Below, piece by piece: positions 1-7,749 of a stretch of 64,000 nt of DNA. Within the stretch, counting starts at the first letter, position 1. Each line of letters starts with the position of its first letter. A program made the position numbers and the translations under genes. The notes beneath the pieces were generated by a model, which saw only the letters and a list, made by a program, of their open reading frames with translations, searched no databases and had not been told where the DNA came from. This stretch comes from a bacterium (GTDB taxonomy: Bacteria > SZUA-79 > Acidulodesulfobacterales > Acidulodesulfobacteraceae). Location: positions 62,001 to 126,000 of the forward strand of contig JAJYDX010000003.1 of the NCBI GenBank assembly GCA_021777135.1, written 5' to 3'.

Positions 1-413
1 TTGTCGGCGGAATCCCCCACTACTTTAAATATTACTTCTAAACCGCTCCCGCCGCCGCTCCCGAGAGCAGATTCGTTTGCCGCGTTACTCTGGATACTGC
101 TTCTGGCAGCGTTTTCAAGCTTTAGCCTTATCGGCATATCGAAATTATTATTAAACGCTTTGCCTAAAGCAAATTCATTGTAAAGTTCCTGCGGAATTGC
201 CGCCGTAAGAAGTTTGCCGTTAATATTTAATATGCCGCTTAAAGAACCGTCCGCTCCAGCCGAAACGTCTATCAGGCTTGCTTCTGTTATACTGCCCTGT
301 TTTAATATGTTTAAAAGCGAAGAAGTTATTTTTTCCTTAATTATTAAGGAAATATCTGAAGCGGCGATATTGTGAGCGCTTAAATTTCCCGCCAGAGCTG
401 CCTGTTCAACCAT
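1..413 (-). CDS. FliK-like or unknown flagellar-cluster protein, N-terminal part (cut by window edge)
   Basis: The reading frame starts at ATG 413, five bases after the stop of the preceding acidic-protein gene, and runs off the left edge, so only about 137 residues are visible. The visible part begins MVEQAALAGN, has a helical stretch, then a beta-type segment around residues 50-75 (GSLSGILNINGKLL, then IPQEL) and a Gly/Ser-rich stretch near the edge. The pattern of a short inner-domain beta segment followed by a low-complexity linker recalls the second FliK-like protein found in some deltaproteobacterial che/fla operons, but no diagnostic C-terminal domain is visible. It is the last visible gene of the leftward fli-che operon. 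No strong Shine-Dalgarno is seen, so translational coupling is likely. Function is an inference only. Confidence 0.6.
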   Translation of the reverse strand, partial: MVEQAALAGNLSAHNIAASDISLIIKEKITSSLLNILKQGSITEASLIDVSAGADGSLSGILNINGKLLTAAIPQELYNEFALGKAFNNNFDMPIRLKLENAARSSIQSNAANESALGSGGGSGLEVIFKVVGDSAD

Positions 414-418
414 AAAAT

Positions 419-700
419 TCACACTACTAAATCTATATGTTCATTATTTTCTTGCTCTTCTTTATTTTCTTCTTCTTCGCCGCCGTTTTGATTTTCTTTG
501 CGGTTCTTATTTTTATCGTTAACAGGCTCAAGCGTTTTGCTTAATTCGACAACTGTATTTAAAGCGGTTTCATCAACGTTTTCCATTTCCTTACGAATTA
601 TATTGCTGGAATTTACGGCTAAAATTTGGGAGGTTGATGCTATTTTTTCAACGGAAGGCAGATTAGTAATAATTTGCTGAAGCTCGACCGTGTCTATCAT
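419..700 (-). CDS. Small acidic protein of the chemotaxis operon, function unknown
   Basis: A 93-residue protein whose first half is predicted helical (starting MIDTVELQQIITNLPSVEKI). Its second half is a highly charged Glu/Asn/Lys tail. It has no membrane segment, signal peptide or cysteine. It lies 11 bases downstream of the ParP-like gene and 5 bases upstream of the partial FliK-like gene, so it is clearly part of the operon. Small proteins of this build (helical head reading VELQQ...VEK, then a charged tail) are remembered from deltaproteobacterial che/fla clusters, but no function is known to me. Confidence 0.7.
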   Translation of the reverse strand: MIDTVELQQIITNLPSVEKIASTSQILAVNSSNIIRKEMENVDETALNTVVELSKTLEPVNDKNKNRKENQNGGEEEENKEEQENNEHIDLVV

Positions 701-711
701 AACTAATAAGG

Positions 712-1431
712 TTAAGACGTTAAATGGGTAAAAATACTTTCCATGCTTATAACGGAATAAAATTTTCCTTCGGAGTTTTCAAATACGTCTGATATTATAT
801 TGTTTGAATTTCTAAATTTGAATGTAGAAGGTGAAATAAGGTTTTTGTTTTTAATGCCGGTAATATTTTTTATTTCGCTAACCGATAAGCCGAAAAATTT
901 ATTTTCGTATATACATATTACTATATATTTAGATAATGATTTTACATCTATAGCGCCGTTTACTATTATAGAAAAATCGTAAATCGGAACCATTTTATTT
1001 CTGTAGAGTATTATACCGAGATGTCCGGCTTTTTTTGAAAAAATATTAACGGGGGTTTTATATCTAATAATTTCGTTAATGTTTAAAGAAGGCAGGGCGT
1101 AAAAAGAATTTCCGGAAACGAAAGTAAAATAAGAAATTTCTCTTTCCGGATCCAATTCCGGCTTCACCGGAGAAACGCTCAGTAACTCATCTTCGGCTTT
1201 ATTAAATAAAGGAACAATATGCACGCCGGAAGTTTTATCCTGAGACTGAAATAGGGGAATATCTTCTGCCGGGGTAAGTATCTTTTCTACGGGATAGGAC
1301 AGAATAACCGAAGACCCTTCGGTTTCTACGGCATTTTTTTTGTCCAATAAATCATCAATCCAAGGCGTGACAAGGTCGGAACCGACCGCTTTAGAGCTTT
1401 TAAAATTATATAGATTGAAAGTTTTATTCAT
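712..1431 (-). CDS. parP: CheW-domain protein, ParP-like chemotaxis-array adaptor
   Basis: About 239 residues. The N-terminal 95 are variable and low in structure. The C-terminal part (about residues 100-239) is a CheW-like SH3-type domain, with YFTFVSGNSFYALPSLNINEII, a MVPIYD segment and a final GKFYSVISMESIF strand. ATG 1431 is preferred over GTG 1440 because a GAGGGGAG ribosome-binding sequence sits 8 bases before it. The start overlaps the end of the ParA-type gene by 8 bases (ATGAATAA). In Vibrio, parC-parP-cheW lie together and ParP carries a C-terminal CheW-like array-integration domain that tethers ParC to CheA. The same adjacency here supports the call. A plain second CheW is the alternative. 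Confidence 0.7.
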   Translation of the reverse strand: MNKTFNLYNFKSSKAVGSDLVTPWIDDLLDKKNAVETEGSSVILSYPVEKILTPAEDIPLFQSQDKTSGVHIVPLFNKAEDELLSVSPVKPELDPEREISYFTFVSGNSFYALPSLNINEIIRYKTPVNIFSKKAGHLGIILYRNKMVPIYDFSIIVNGAIDVKSLSKYIVICIYENKFFGLSVSEIKNITGIKNKNLISPSTFKFRNSNNIISDVFENSEGKFYSVISMESIFTHLTS

Positions 1432-2239
1432 CTCCGGCACTCCCCTCTTTAACTCCGTTATTAAAGTCTTCTATTATTTCTTTTGCAACATTAATATAAT
1501 CCTGCGCTCCCCTAGAATGAACGTCTATATAGGTTAGCGGCTTTCTTATCATGCTTGCGTCTTTAAATTTTGTATCTGTATTAATTATACTATTAAAATG
1601 ATTATCTTTATATTTATTTTTAAAATAATCAAGCGATTTAATAGAAGAATTAGTCCTCCTGTCGAACATAGTAACAAGAAGCCTGAAAGTACAACGATAA
1701 TCCAGAGCTTTTTCTATTTTTTCTATTGTCGAAAGCAACAAGTCCACGCCTCTTGCCGATAAAAAATCTGACATTACCGGAATAATAATTTCGTCGCTTG
1801 CGGCAACCGCGCTTATAAGAAGAACGCTCAGCGCAGGCGAAGAATCTATTATTATATAGTCGTAATTATCGTAAAAAAACTTTAATTTTTCCCTGAGTTT
1901 TAACCCGCCTCCTTTAGAAACGGATAATTCAGCTTCTATTCTTGCAAGATTTATATTTGAAGGAATAAGGTCTATGCAGCCGCCGTTTTTAAGCCTGTAT
2001 TTATTAATAACCGCTTCATTTGGAGTGAAAGAATCCGATATTATAAGATTGGCAACTGAATATTCTAATTTTTCAGGTTCGACAGCGAGGTGATTTGTAA
2101 GGCTTGCCTGAGGGTCAAGATCTACAAGAAGCACTCTATAGCCAAAAATAGACAGTGAACTTCCCAGAGTAATAGTGGTAGTAGTTTTTCCTACGCCGCC
2201 TTTTTGGTTTGCCGTCGCAAAAACATACGGAGTTTTCAT
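1424..2239 (-). CDS. parC: ParA/Soj-family ATPase, ParC-like chemotaxis-array positioning protein
   Basis: 271 residues with a deviant Walker A motif KGGVGKTTT at about residues 13-21, the Walker A' region VLLVDLDPQAS near residue 40, and the Walker B-type strand IIIDSSPALS near residue 130. It belongs to the ParA/MinD group, which dimerise on ATP and position cargo. No parB or parS site is adjacent; cheW lies upstream and a CheW-domain gene overlaps its 3' end. This context fits ParC, which places chemotaxis arrays at the cell pole, better than chromosome partition. Start ATG 2239; 22 bases separate it from cheW. Confidence 0.75.
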   Translation of the reverse strand: MKTPYVFATANQKGGVGKTTTTITLGSSLSIFGYRVLLVDLDPQASLTNHLAVEPEKLEYSVANLIISDSFTPNEAVINKYRLKNGGCIDLIPSNINLARIEAELSVSKGGGLKLREKLKFFYDNYDYIIIDSSPALSVLLISAVAASDEIIIPVMSDFLSARGVDLLLSTIEKIEKALDYRCTFRLLVTMFDRRTNSSIKSLDYFKNKYKDNHFNSIINTDTKFKDASMIRKPLTYIDVHSRGAQDYINVAKEIIEDFNNGVKEGSAGDE

Positions 2240-2261
2240 AATGACTATAAAAAAGCATAAA

Positions 2262-2786
2262 TCACTTTATCATACCTTCTATAAGTTTATGCTCGCCGGT
2301 CGTAAATATCTTGTCTATATCCAGAAGTATTATAAGCCTTTCGTCTAATTTACCTACGCCTTTTATGTAGTCGGAATCTAAACCGGCTATTAACGGGGGT
2401 GGCGGCTGAATAGTAGAAGAATTAATCCTTAAAACCTCTGAAACGCTGTCCACTATTAATCCTATAGTCTTGCTCATAATATTAACTACTATAATTCTAG
2501 TTTCTTTTGTAGCTTCCTTGATGTTAAGGTGAAATTTTTTCCTAATATCGACTATAGGGATTACCCTGCCTCTTAAGTTAATTACGCCTTCGACGAAATC
2601 GGGAGCTTTGGGAACTTTGGTTATTTCGACCATCCTGTTTATTTCCTGAACTTTTAGGATGTCAAGGGCAAACTCTTCGTTGCCTAATTTGAAAGTAACA
2701 AGCTGTACAATTTCGTCTATTTTAGAACCGGCTTCGACTGCCGCCGCGCCGATTTTTTTATTTTCCATTTCTTTATTAATCTCCAT
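2262..2786 (-). CDS. cheW: Chemotaxis coupling protein CheW
   Basis: 174 residues. After about 25 variable residues comes a complete CheW domain: LVTFKLGNEEFALDILKVQEI, VEGVINLRGRVIPIVDIRKKF, RIIVV, and a C-terminal IILLDIDKIF strand. CheW links chemoreceptors to CheA in the cytoplasmic signalling array. The start at ATG 2786 has a strong GGAGG ribosome-binding site. It lies 23 bases downstream of cheB and is in the same operon as cheA. Confidence 0.95.
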   Translation of the reverse strand: MEINKEMENKKIGAAAVEAGSKIDEIVQLVTFKLGNEEFALDILKVQEINRMVEITKVPKAPDFVEGVINLRGRVIPIVDIRKKFHLNIKEATKETRIIVVNIMSKTIGLIVDSVSEVLRINSSTIQPPPPLIAGLDSDYIKGVGKLDERLIILLDIDKIFTTGEHKLIEGMIK

Positions 2787-2809
2787 AAATTTTCCTCCAG
2801 AATTATATT

Positions 2810-3883
2810 TTATACGGTTTCTTTAATTATTTCGTCCCCTATTTTATATATAGGCAGAATCATATCGGCTAAACCTGCGTCTACCACAGCCTTAGGCATA
2901 CCGTAAACGACACAGGTAGCTTCGTCCTGGGCTATTGTTTTTCCTCCGTTTTCCTTAATTTTTTTCATTCCAAGCAAACCGTCCGAACCCATTCCGGTAA
3001 GTATTACGCCAAGGGCTTTGCCCGGATACTCTCTTGCGACCGATTCCATCATAACGGAAACCGAAGGCTTGTTTATAAGGTCTTCCGGTTCGTTAGAAAG
3101 AGATGTTATGAATCCGTTTCCTCTTTCTTTTATTATACTTAGATGTTTGTCCCCAGGGGACAAATAAGCCGTTCCGGGTTTAATAACCTCGCCTCCGACG
3201 GCTTCGACTACTTTAATATGCGATATTGAAGATAACCTTTGCGCAAAAGAACCCGTAAAAGCTTTAGGCATATGCTGGACTAAAATTATAGGGACCGGAA
3301 AGTTTTGCGGCAATTTAGGTATAACATCTTGAAGCGCTTTAGGTCCTCCTGTTGATGAACCTATTGCTACTATGTCTATCTTATTATTTTTGGATATTAT
3401 AAATCCGTTTTCTTTTGCAGTGGAAGGCTTAACATAACTTCTTGCCGTGGGTTCTTTTACCAGCGGCTTAAACAAATACTTTTTTGCCGTAATAGCCCTT
3501 ATTTTTGAAATTAAATCATCCTTTACTTTTAAAATATTAAGCGATACGTTGGAAAGATTTTTAGGAATATAGTCCGCCGCCCCCAGGTCAAGCGCGTCAA
3601 GAGTTTCCTTCGCGCCTTCTTCCGTAAGGGAACTAAGCATTATGACCGGAATTGGGCATTTTTCCATAATTATTTTAAGCGCTGTCAATCCGTCCATAAC
3701 CGGCATTTCTATATCCATGGTAGCTATATCAGGCTTCAAATCGTTAATCTGACGTATAGCATCCTGTCCATCCTTTGCGGTTCCAACTACCTTAATGCCC
3801 TCTTCGCCGTCCATAAGCGAACTTATAGCTCTTCTCATGAAAGGAGAGTCATCAACGATTAAAAGCCTTATAGGTTCAGCCAT
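2810..3883 (-). CDS. cheB: Chemotaxis response regulator, protein-glutamate methylesterase CheB
   Basis: 357 residues. An N-terminal receiver domain (about 1-125) carries the acidic pair VDD at 10-12 and the phospho-acceptor Asp57 in TMDIEMPVMDG. The C-terminal methylesterase domain (about 165-357) carries the catalytic Ser in GSSTGGP, the His in QHMPKAFTGSFA and the Asp in GMGSDGLLGM. CheB removes methyl groups (and amides) from chemoreceptor glutamates, opposing CheR, and is activated by phosphotransfer from CheA. Both are encoded in this operon. Length is typical. Start ATG 3883. Confidence 0.96.
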   Translation of the reverse strand: MAEPIRLLIVDDSPFMRRAISSLMDGEEGIKVVGTAKDGQDAIRQINDLKPDIATMDIEMPVMDGLTALKIIMEKCPIPVIMLSSLTEEGAKETLDALDLGAADYIPKNLSNVSLNILKVKDDLISKIRAITAKKYLFKPLVKEPTARSYVKPSTAKENGFIISKNNKIDIVAIGSSTGGPKALQDVIPKLPQNFPVPIILVQHMPKAFTGSFAQRLSSISHIKVVEAVGGEVIKPGTAYLSPGDKHLSIIKERGNGFITSLSNEPEDLINKPSVSVMMESVAREYPGKALGVILTGMGSDGLLGMKKIKENGGKTIAQDEATCVVYGMPKAVVDAGLADMILPIYKIGDEIIKETV

Positions 3884-3960
3884 AAATTTTAATTCCTTTT
3901 TTTATCTAAGAGTGTTATAAAACCTTTTTCAAACCTTTTCGTTTTATTCAGCATTAATAA

Positions 3961-6039
3961 TCACCTGACTTTAACGGCATCTATCATAGAAGCCACATCT
4001 ATGATTAAAACAACCTTGCCATCGCCGGTTATCGTGGCGCCGGATATGCCTTTATACCCAAGCTGGTAGTCGCCCAAAGATTTTATAACCACCTCTTCCT
4101 GACCGAAAAGATTATCTACTACTATTCCTACCTTCTTCTCGGCTAGCGCTACTACTACAACGTAAATTTCCCTGTCGCCTGAATTAAGGACTTCTGCGGT
4201 TGCGTTTCCGGTAACACCAAATTCGTCTCCCAGCCTTAGCAGGGATAGAACCGATTTTCTTAAATTTATAACTTCGTGCTTGTCTATTGTCTGTATAGTC
4301 GATTCCTTTATCCTTAGCGTTTCTACCACCGAATTAAGAGGTATGGCAAAAACTTCGTCGGATATTCCCACTATAAGGGTTTGAATTATAGCTACAGTTA
4401 GAGGAAGCTTTAATATAATACTGGAGCCCTGACCCGGATTTGAATTAATTTCAATAATTCCGTTAAGTTTCTGTATATTGGTCTTTACGACGTCCATGCC
4501 GACGCCTCTTCCGGATATTTCCGTAGCTTTGTCTTTTGTGCTGAACCCGGGCGCAAAAATAAGATTTAACGCGTCTTTATCCGAAAGGCTTACCGCAGAT
4601 TTTTCGTCTATTACGCCTTTTTCTACCGCCTTTCTTTTAATAACCGCGGGATCCATACCTTTACCGTCGTCGATAACCGATATTATAATGTAATTACCTT
4701 CGTGTTCAGCACTGAGTCTTATCGTGCCCCTTTCCGGTTTTCCGACGGCTTTTCTTGCCTCTTTGTCTTCTATGCCGTGATCGACGCTGTTTCTTATTAA
4801 ATGAACAAGCGGGTCGCCAATTTCTTCTATGACTGATTTATCCAACTCGGTTTCTTCACCTGATATGAGCAGCTCCATATCTTTGCCAAGCTCTCTTGAA
4901 AGATCCCTAACCATTCTGGGAAATTTACTGAAAACTTTTTTAACAGGCTGCATCCTTGTTTTCATAACGGCAAGCTGAAGGTCTGTGGTCACCAGGTTAA
5001 GACCTGCAACTACCTGCGCAAGTGCGGAAGAAAGATCGTCGTCGGCATATTTTATTTCTAACTTAGACGAAATATTGAACAGCCTGTTTCTGGCAAGAAC
5101 TAATTCTCCAACAAGGTTCATAACATTATCAAGCCTTTCAATGTCAACCCTTATGGTAGTTTCTTTAATATCGGGAGGCGGAGTAGCTGCCGGTTTCTGA
5201 GGAATAGTTTTGGGCTCCGGGGCTGACGGCGTTAAAACCGTTGTTTTATCCTGAGGAGTCTGAGCCTCGGGATTTTCATTACGGACCGCGGCAGGCTGAG
5301 TGGTTTCTTCCAATACGGAAGGATGTATAATTTCTTCCGCGGCTACCTCGTAAGCTTCTTTATCCCCGGCAGGCTTATTAGCTTTGTGTTCCTTCTGTTC
5401 TTCCTCTTCTTTTTCTTTATAAATTTCTTCTAATTCTTCTTTAGAAATAAGGTTGTCTTCAAGAAGTATGTCGCCTAAGCTTCTTGCCTTTTTTTTGCCT
5501 GAAGCGCCAGATGTTTGAGTATTAGCGGAAGCGGCTTTATCGGTTACCGGAGAAGAAGATTGTTTTTCTTCAGATACGCTTGGAGCGGAAGCGCTTAAAG
5601 AGGGTTCCGGGGATGACGTAGCAATGGTCGGAGCCGCCGCTGTCCCTTCCGATAGTTCGTTAAGTTTCCTGATTAGTTCCGCGTTGCCTTCTGGAGGCTC
5701 TCCTTCCGACCTTGTTTCAGATACCGTTATTATCATCGTCTTTAAGACGTCCATAGCCTTAAGCAGGTAATCCGTCATTTCCGACGTAAGAACTATTTCT
5801 CCTTGCCTCAGTTTATTAAGGATATTTTCGGCGCTGTGCGCAAGTTCTACTATGTTCTGAAAACCCAAAAAACCTGCCGAACCTTTTACGGTATGAGCCG
5901 CCCTGAATATTGTATTTAAAATTTCCTTGTTGTCAGGCTGCTTTTCAAGTTCTATAAAGTTTTCATTAAGGCTTTCCAAAAGCTCGAGGGCTTCCTGAAT
6001 AAAATCGTTGACAATTTCCTGCATTGAATCGTCTATCAT
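3961..6039 (-). CDS. cheA: Chemotaxis histidine kinase CheA
   Basis: 692 residues. The HPt domain carries the phosphorylated His49 in AAHTVKGSAGFLGF. A long Ala/Pro/Glu-rich linker (about 130-290) replaces a recognisable P2 domain. The dimerisation helices start at about 293 (TTIRVDIERLDNVMNLVGEL). The kinase domain follows with HLIRNSVDHGIE (N box), DDGKGM and GRGVGMDVV (G boxes). A CheW-like regulatory domain closes the protein. Inside the linker, residues 187-214 (SLGDILLEDNLISKEELEEI) resemble the MshEN/GspE N-terminal helical motif. CheA phosphorylates CheY and CheB. Start ATG 6039; it follows cheY by 27 bases. Confidence 0.96.
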   Translation of the reverse strand: MIDDSMQEIVNDFIQEALELLESLNENFIELEKQPDNKEILNTIFRAAHTVKGSAGFLGFQNIVELAHSAENILNKLRQGEIVLTSEMTDYLLKAMDVLKTMIITVSETRSEGEPPEGNAELIRKLNELSEGTAAAPTIATSSPEPSLSASAPSVSEEKQSSSPVTDKAASANTQTSGASGKKKARSLGDILLEDNLISKEELEEIYKEKEEEEQKEHKANKPAGDKEAYEVAAEEIIHPSVLEETTQPAAVRNENPEAQTPQDKTTVLTPSAPEPKTIPQKPAATPPPDIKETTIRVDIERLDNVMNLVGELVLARNRLFNISSKLEIKYADDDLSSALAQVVAGLNLVTTDLQLAVMKTRMQPVKKVFSKFPRMVRDLSRELGKDMELLISGEETELDKSVIEEIGDPLVHLIRNSVDHGIEDKEARKAVGKPERGTIRLSAEHEGNYIIISVIDDGKGMDPAVIKRKAVEKGVIDEKSAVSLSDKDALNLIFAPGFSTKDKATEISGRGVGMDVVKTNIQKLNGIIEINSNPGQGSSIILKLPLTVAIIQTLIVGISDEVFAIPLNSVVETLRIKESTIQTIDKHEVINLRKSVLSLLRLGDEFGVTGNATAEVLNSGDREIYVVVVALAEKKVGIVVDNLFGQEEVVIKSLGDYQLGYKGISGATITGDGKVVLIIDVASMIDAVKVR

Positions 6040-6066
6040 GTCTTATCACCAATAAAATTTGTGCAT

Positions 6067-6450
6067 TTAATCCGGAAATATCTTTGAAATCTTTTCCTGA
6101 AGAACTTCTGCAGTAAAAGGTTTGACTATATAGTTATTGACTCCAGCTTTAACGGCTTCTACGACGTTTTCTTTTTTGGCTTCAGCGGTAACCATTAAAA
6201 AAGGAAGGTCTTTTGTCGCTTCGTTTGCCCTTACTCTTTTAAGAAGCTCTATGCCCGTCATTTCCGGCATATTCCAGTCCGATATGACGAAATCGTAATT
6301 TCCGTCGCCTATTTTAGACAGGGCTATCTCACCGTTTTCAGCTTCATCTATGCTGGTAAAGCCTATCTGCTTTAAAATATTTTTAATAATTCTTCTCATA
6401 GTCGAAAAATCGTCAACTACAAGAATTTTCATTGAAAGGTCAAACGCCAT
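6067..6450 (-). CDS. cheY: Chemotaxis response regulator CheY
   Basis: 127 residues, a stand-alone receiver domain with [11 protein letters not shown], phospho-acceptor Asp58 in [15 protein letters not shown], the switch Thr in MVTAEA and the conserved Lys in NYIVKPF. The match to motor-binding CheY of Gammaproteobacteria and deltaproteobacteria is close (ISDWNMP). Phospho-CheY binds FliM/FliN and changes motor rotation. It lies directly upstream of cheA. No cheZ is present in the window, so the phosphatase is unknown. ATG 6450 is used; the internal ATG six codons later is an alternative. Confidence 0.95.
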   Translation of the reverse strand: MAFDLSMKILVVDDFSTMRRIIKNILKQIGFTSIDEAENGEIALSKIGDGNYDFVISDWNMPEMTGIELLKRVRANEATKDLPFLMVTAEAKKENVVEAVKAGVNNYIVKPFTAEVLQEKISKIFPD

Positions 6451-6519
6451 ATTAGGTATCCTTTTAAAAATATTTAAAATTATAATAAAAAATTATCTTT
6501 TTAGCAATATGTTATTATT

Positions 6520-6888
6520 TTATCCGTAAATATCTTTAACAGCTTTTTTAGCGGCCTCTATCATATCGCTTTCTTTAAAAGGCTTGCTAAAGAAAGCGAA
6601 ACTGCCGTAAATTTCATTTTTATCAGGCATATTTGAAGACATAAGTATTACAGGAATTTTCTTAGTGTCTTCGTTTTCTTTTAAATTTTTTAAGAGAGTT
6701 ATACCATCCATTTGGGGCATATTTAAATCCGTTACTACTAAATTTATATCGTCTTTTATGGATTTTTCTAAAGCTTCAAACCCGTCGGAAGCCGTTTTTA
6801 CCCTGAAACCTGCATTTTTAAAAGCGGCTGTCAAAAACTTGGACACTACTATGGAGTCTTCTACTATCAATACGGTATAGTTTTTCAT
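6520..6888 (-). CDS. Second single-domain response regulator (CheY-like)
   Basis: About 122 residues forming a receiver domain only: VLIVEDSIVVSKFL, phospho-acceptor in VVTDLNMPQMDGITLL, ILMSSN and the Lys in FSKPFKESD. ATG 6888 is chosen because a GGGGGAT ribosome-binding sequence lies 7 bases upstream; a longer frame to 6936 would run into cheR. It is more divergent than the neighbouring cheY. It may act as a phosphate sink, an adaptation regulator, or an input to another target. It lies between cheR and cheY in the operon. Confidence 0.88.
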   Translation of the reverse strand: MKNYTVLIVEDSIVVSKFLTAAFKNAGFRVKTASDGFEALEKSIKDDINLVVTDLNMPQMDGITLLKNLKENEDTKKIPVILMSSNMPDKNEIYGSFAFFSKPFKESDMIEAAKKAVKDIYG

Positions 6889-6904
6889 AATATTTATCCC
6901 CCGT

Positions 6905-7747
6905 CTATTCCTTCCTGTATAACGGCGTTTTACCAAGCCCGACTAATTTAAATAAAGACGTTATAGAATGAAGCGATTCACTATGGCCTAAAAACAGGTA
7001 GCCTCCCGTCTTTAAGCTTTCGTATATATTTGCTATGGCTTTTTTTTTGGACTCAACGTCAAAATATATTATAACATTTCTGCATAAAACTATATCGAAC
7101 TCGTTAAGTTTCTTTATTTCTTTTGTGTCCATAAGATTAACGTTATGAAAAGAAACCATATTTTTAATATTGTCTTTTATTTGGTAAGAATCGTCGTCAA
7201 GTTTATCAAAATATTTTTTTAAAACTTCCGAGGATGCGTTCCGCAGGGTATAACTTCCGTAAATACCTTTCTTTGCGGAATCTAAAACCTGACCGCTTAT
7301 ATCCGAACCCGTTATTTCGAACTTTATGCCTGAAGAAGGAAAATTTTCCTTTATCATAATACCTATTGTATAAGGTTCCTCTCCGGTGGAGCATGCCGCG
7401 CTCCATATTCTAATTTTTTTATAGGCTACGCCTTCAGCCGCCTTGGCGACTTGTTTCAAAATGTCCGCGAATACCTCGAGTTGCGGCATATCCCTGAAAA
7501 AACTGGTTTCATTAGTTGTCACGCTGTTTAAAAGCTCTTTCGTTTCAATGTTTTTATCGGGGGAATACTTTAAATAGTTATAATAATCTTCAAAATTTGG
7601 GAGGTTTAAAACCGAAAGTCTCTTGGAGAGCCTAGTTTCCAATAAATATTTTTTCTGCTCGCTAAAATATATTCCGGAAATCTCGTAAACCAGGTCTTTT
7701 AATTTGTTGAAAATATCGTCTGTTAAAGCTGCACTTGTATATTCCAT
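6905..7747 (-). CDS. cheR: Chemoreceptor glutamate methyltransferase CheR
   Basis: 280 residues. A helical N-terminal domain (about 1-80, ending LNSVTTNETSFFRD) is followed by a SAM-dependent methyltransferase domain with IRIWSAACSTGEEPYTI (SAM-binding loop), the ITGSDIS acidic strand and FDIVLCRNVIIYFD. It methylates receptor glutamates using S-adenosylmethionine. The start at ATG 7747 lies two bases past the stop of the HEAT-repeat gene, suggesting translational coupling. The C-terminal FLGHSESL motif is intact. Confidence 0.95.
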   Translation of the reverse strand: MEYTSAALTDDIFNKLKDLVYEISGIYFSEQKKYLLETRLSKRLSVLNLPNFEDYYNYLKYSPDKNIETKELLNSVTTNETSFFRDMPQLEVFADILKQVAKAAEGVAYKKIRIWSAACSTGEEPYTIGIMIKENFPSSGIKFEITGSDISGQVLDSAKKGIYGSYTLRNASSEVLKKYFDKLDDDSYQIKDNIKNMVSFHNVNLMDTKEIKKLNEFDIVLCRNVIIYFDVESKKKAIANIYESLKTGGYLFLGHSESLHSITSLFKLVGLGKTPLYRKE

Positions 7748-7749
7748 GC

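Noticed and set aside
1424-2239. ParA gene as part of a plasmid or chromosome partition locus
   Set aside because: No ParB gene or parS-like repeat nearby; the che gene context explains it better.
5050-5160. Forward-strand reading frame over cheA
   Set aside because: Lies antisense within the cheA dimerisation region, with no ribosome-binding site or family resemblance; cheA is complete on the other strand.
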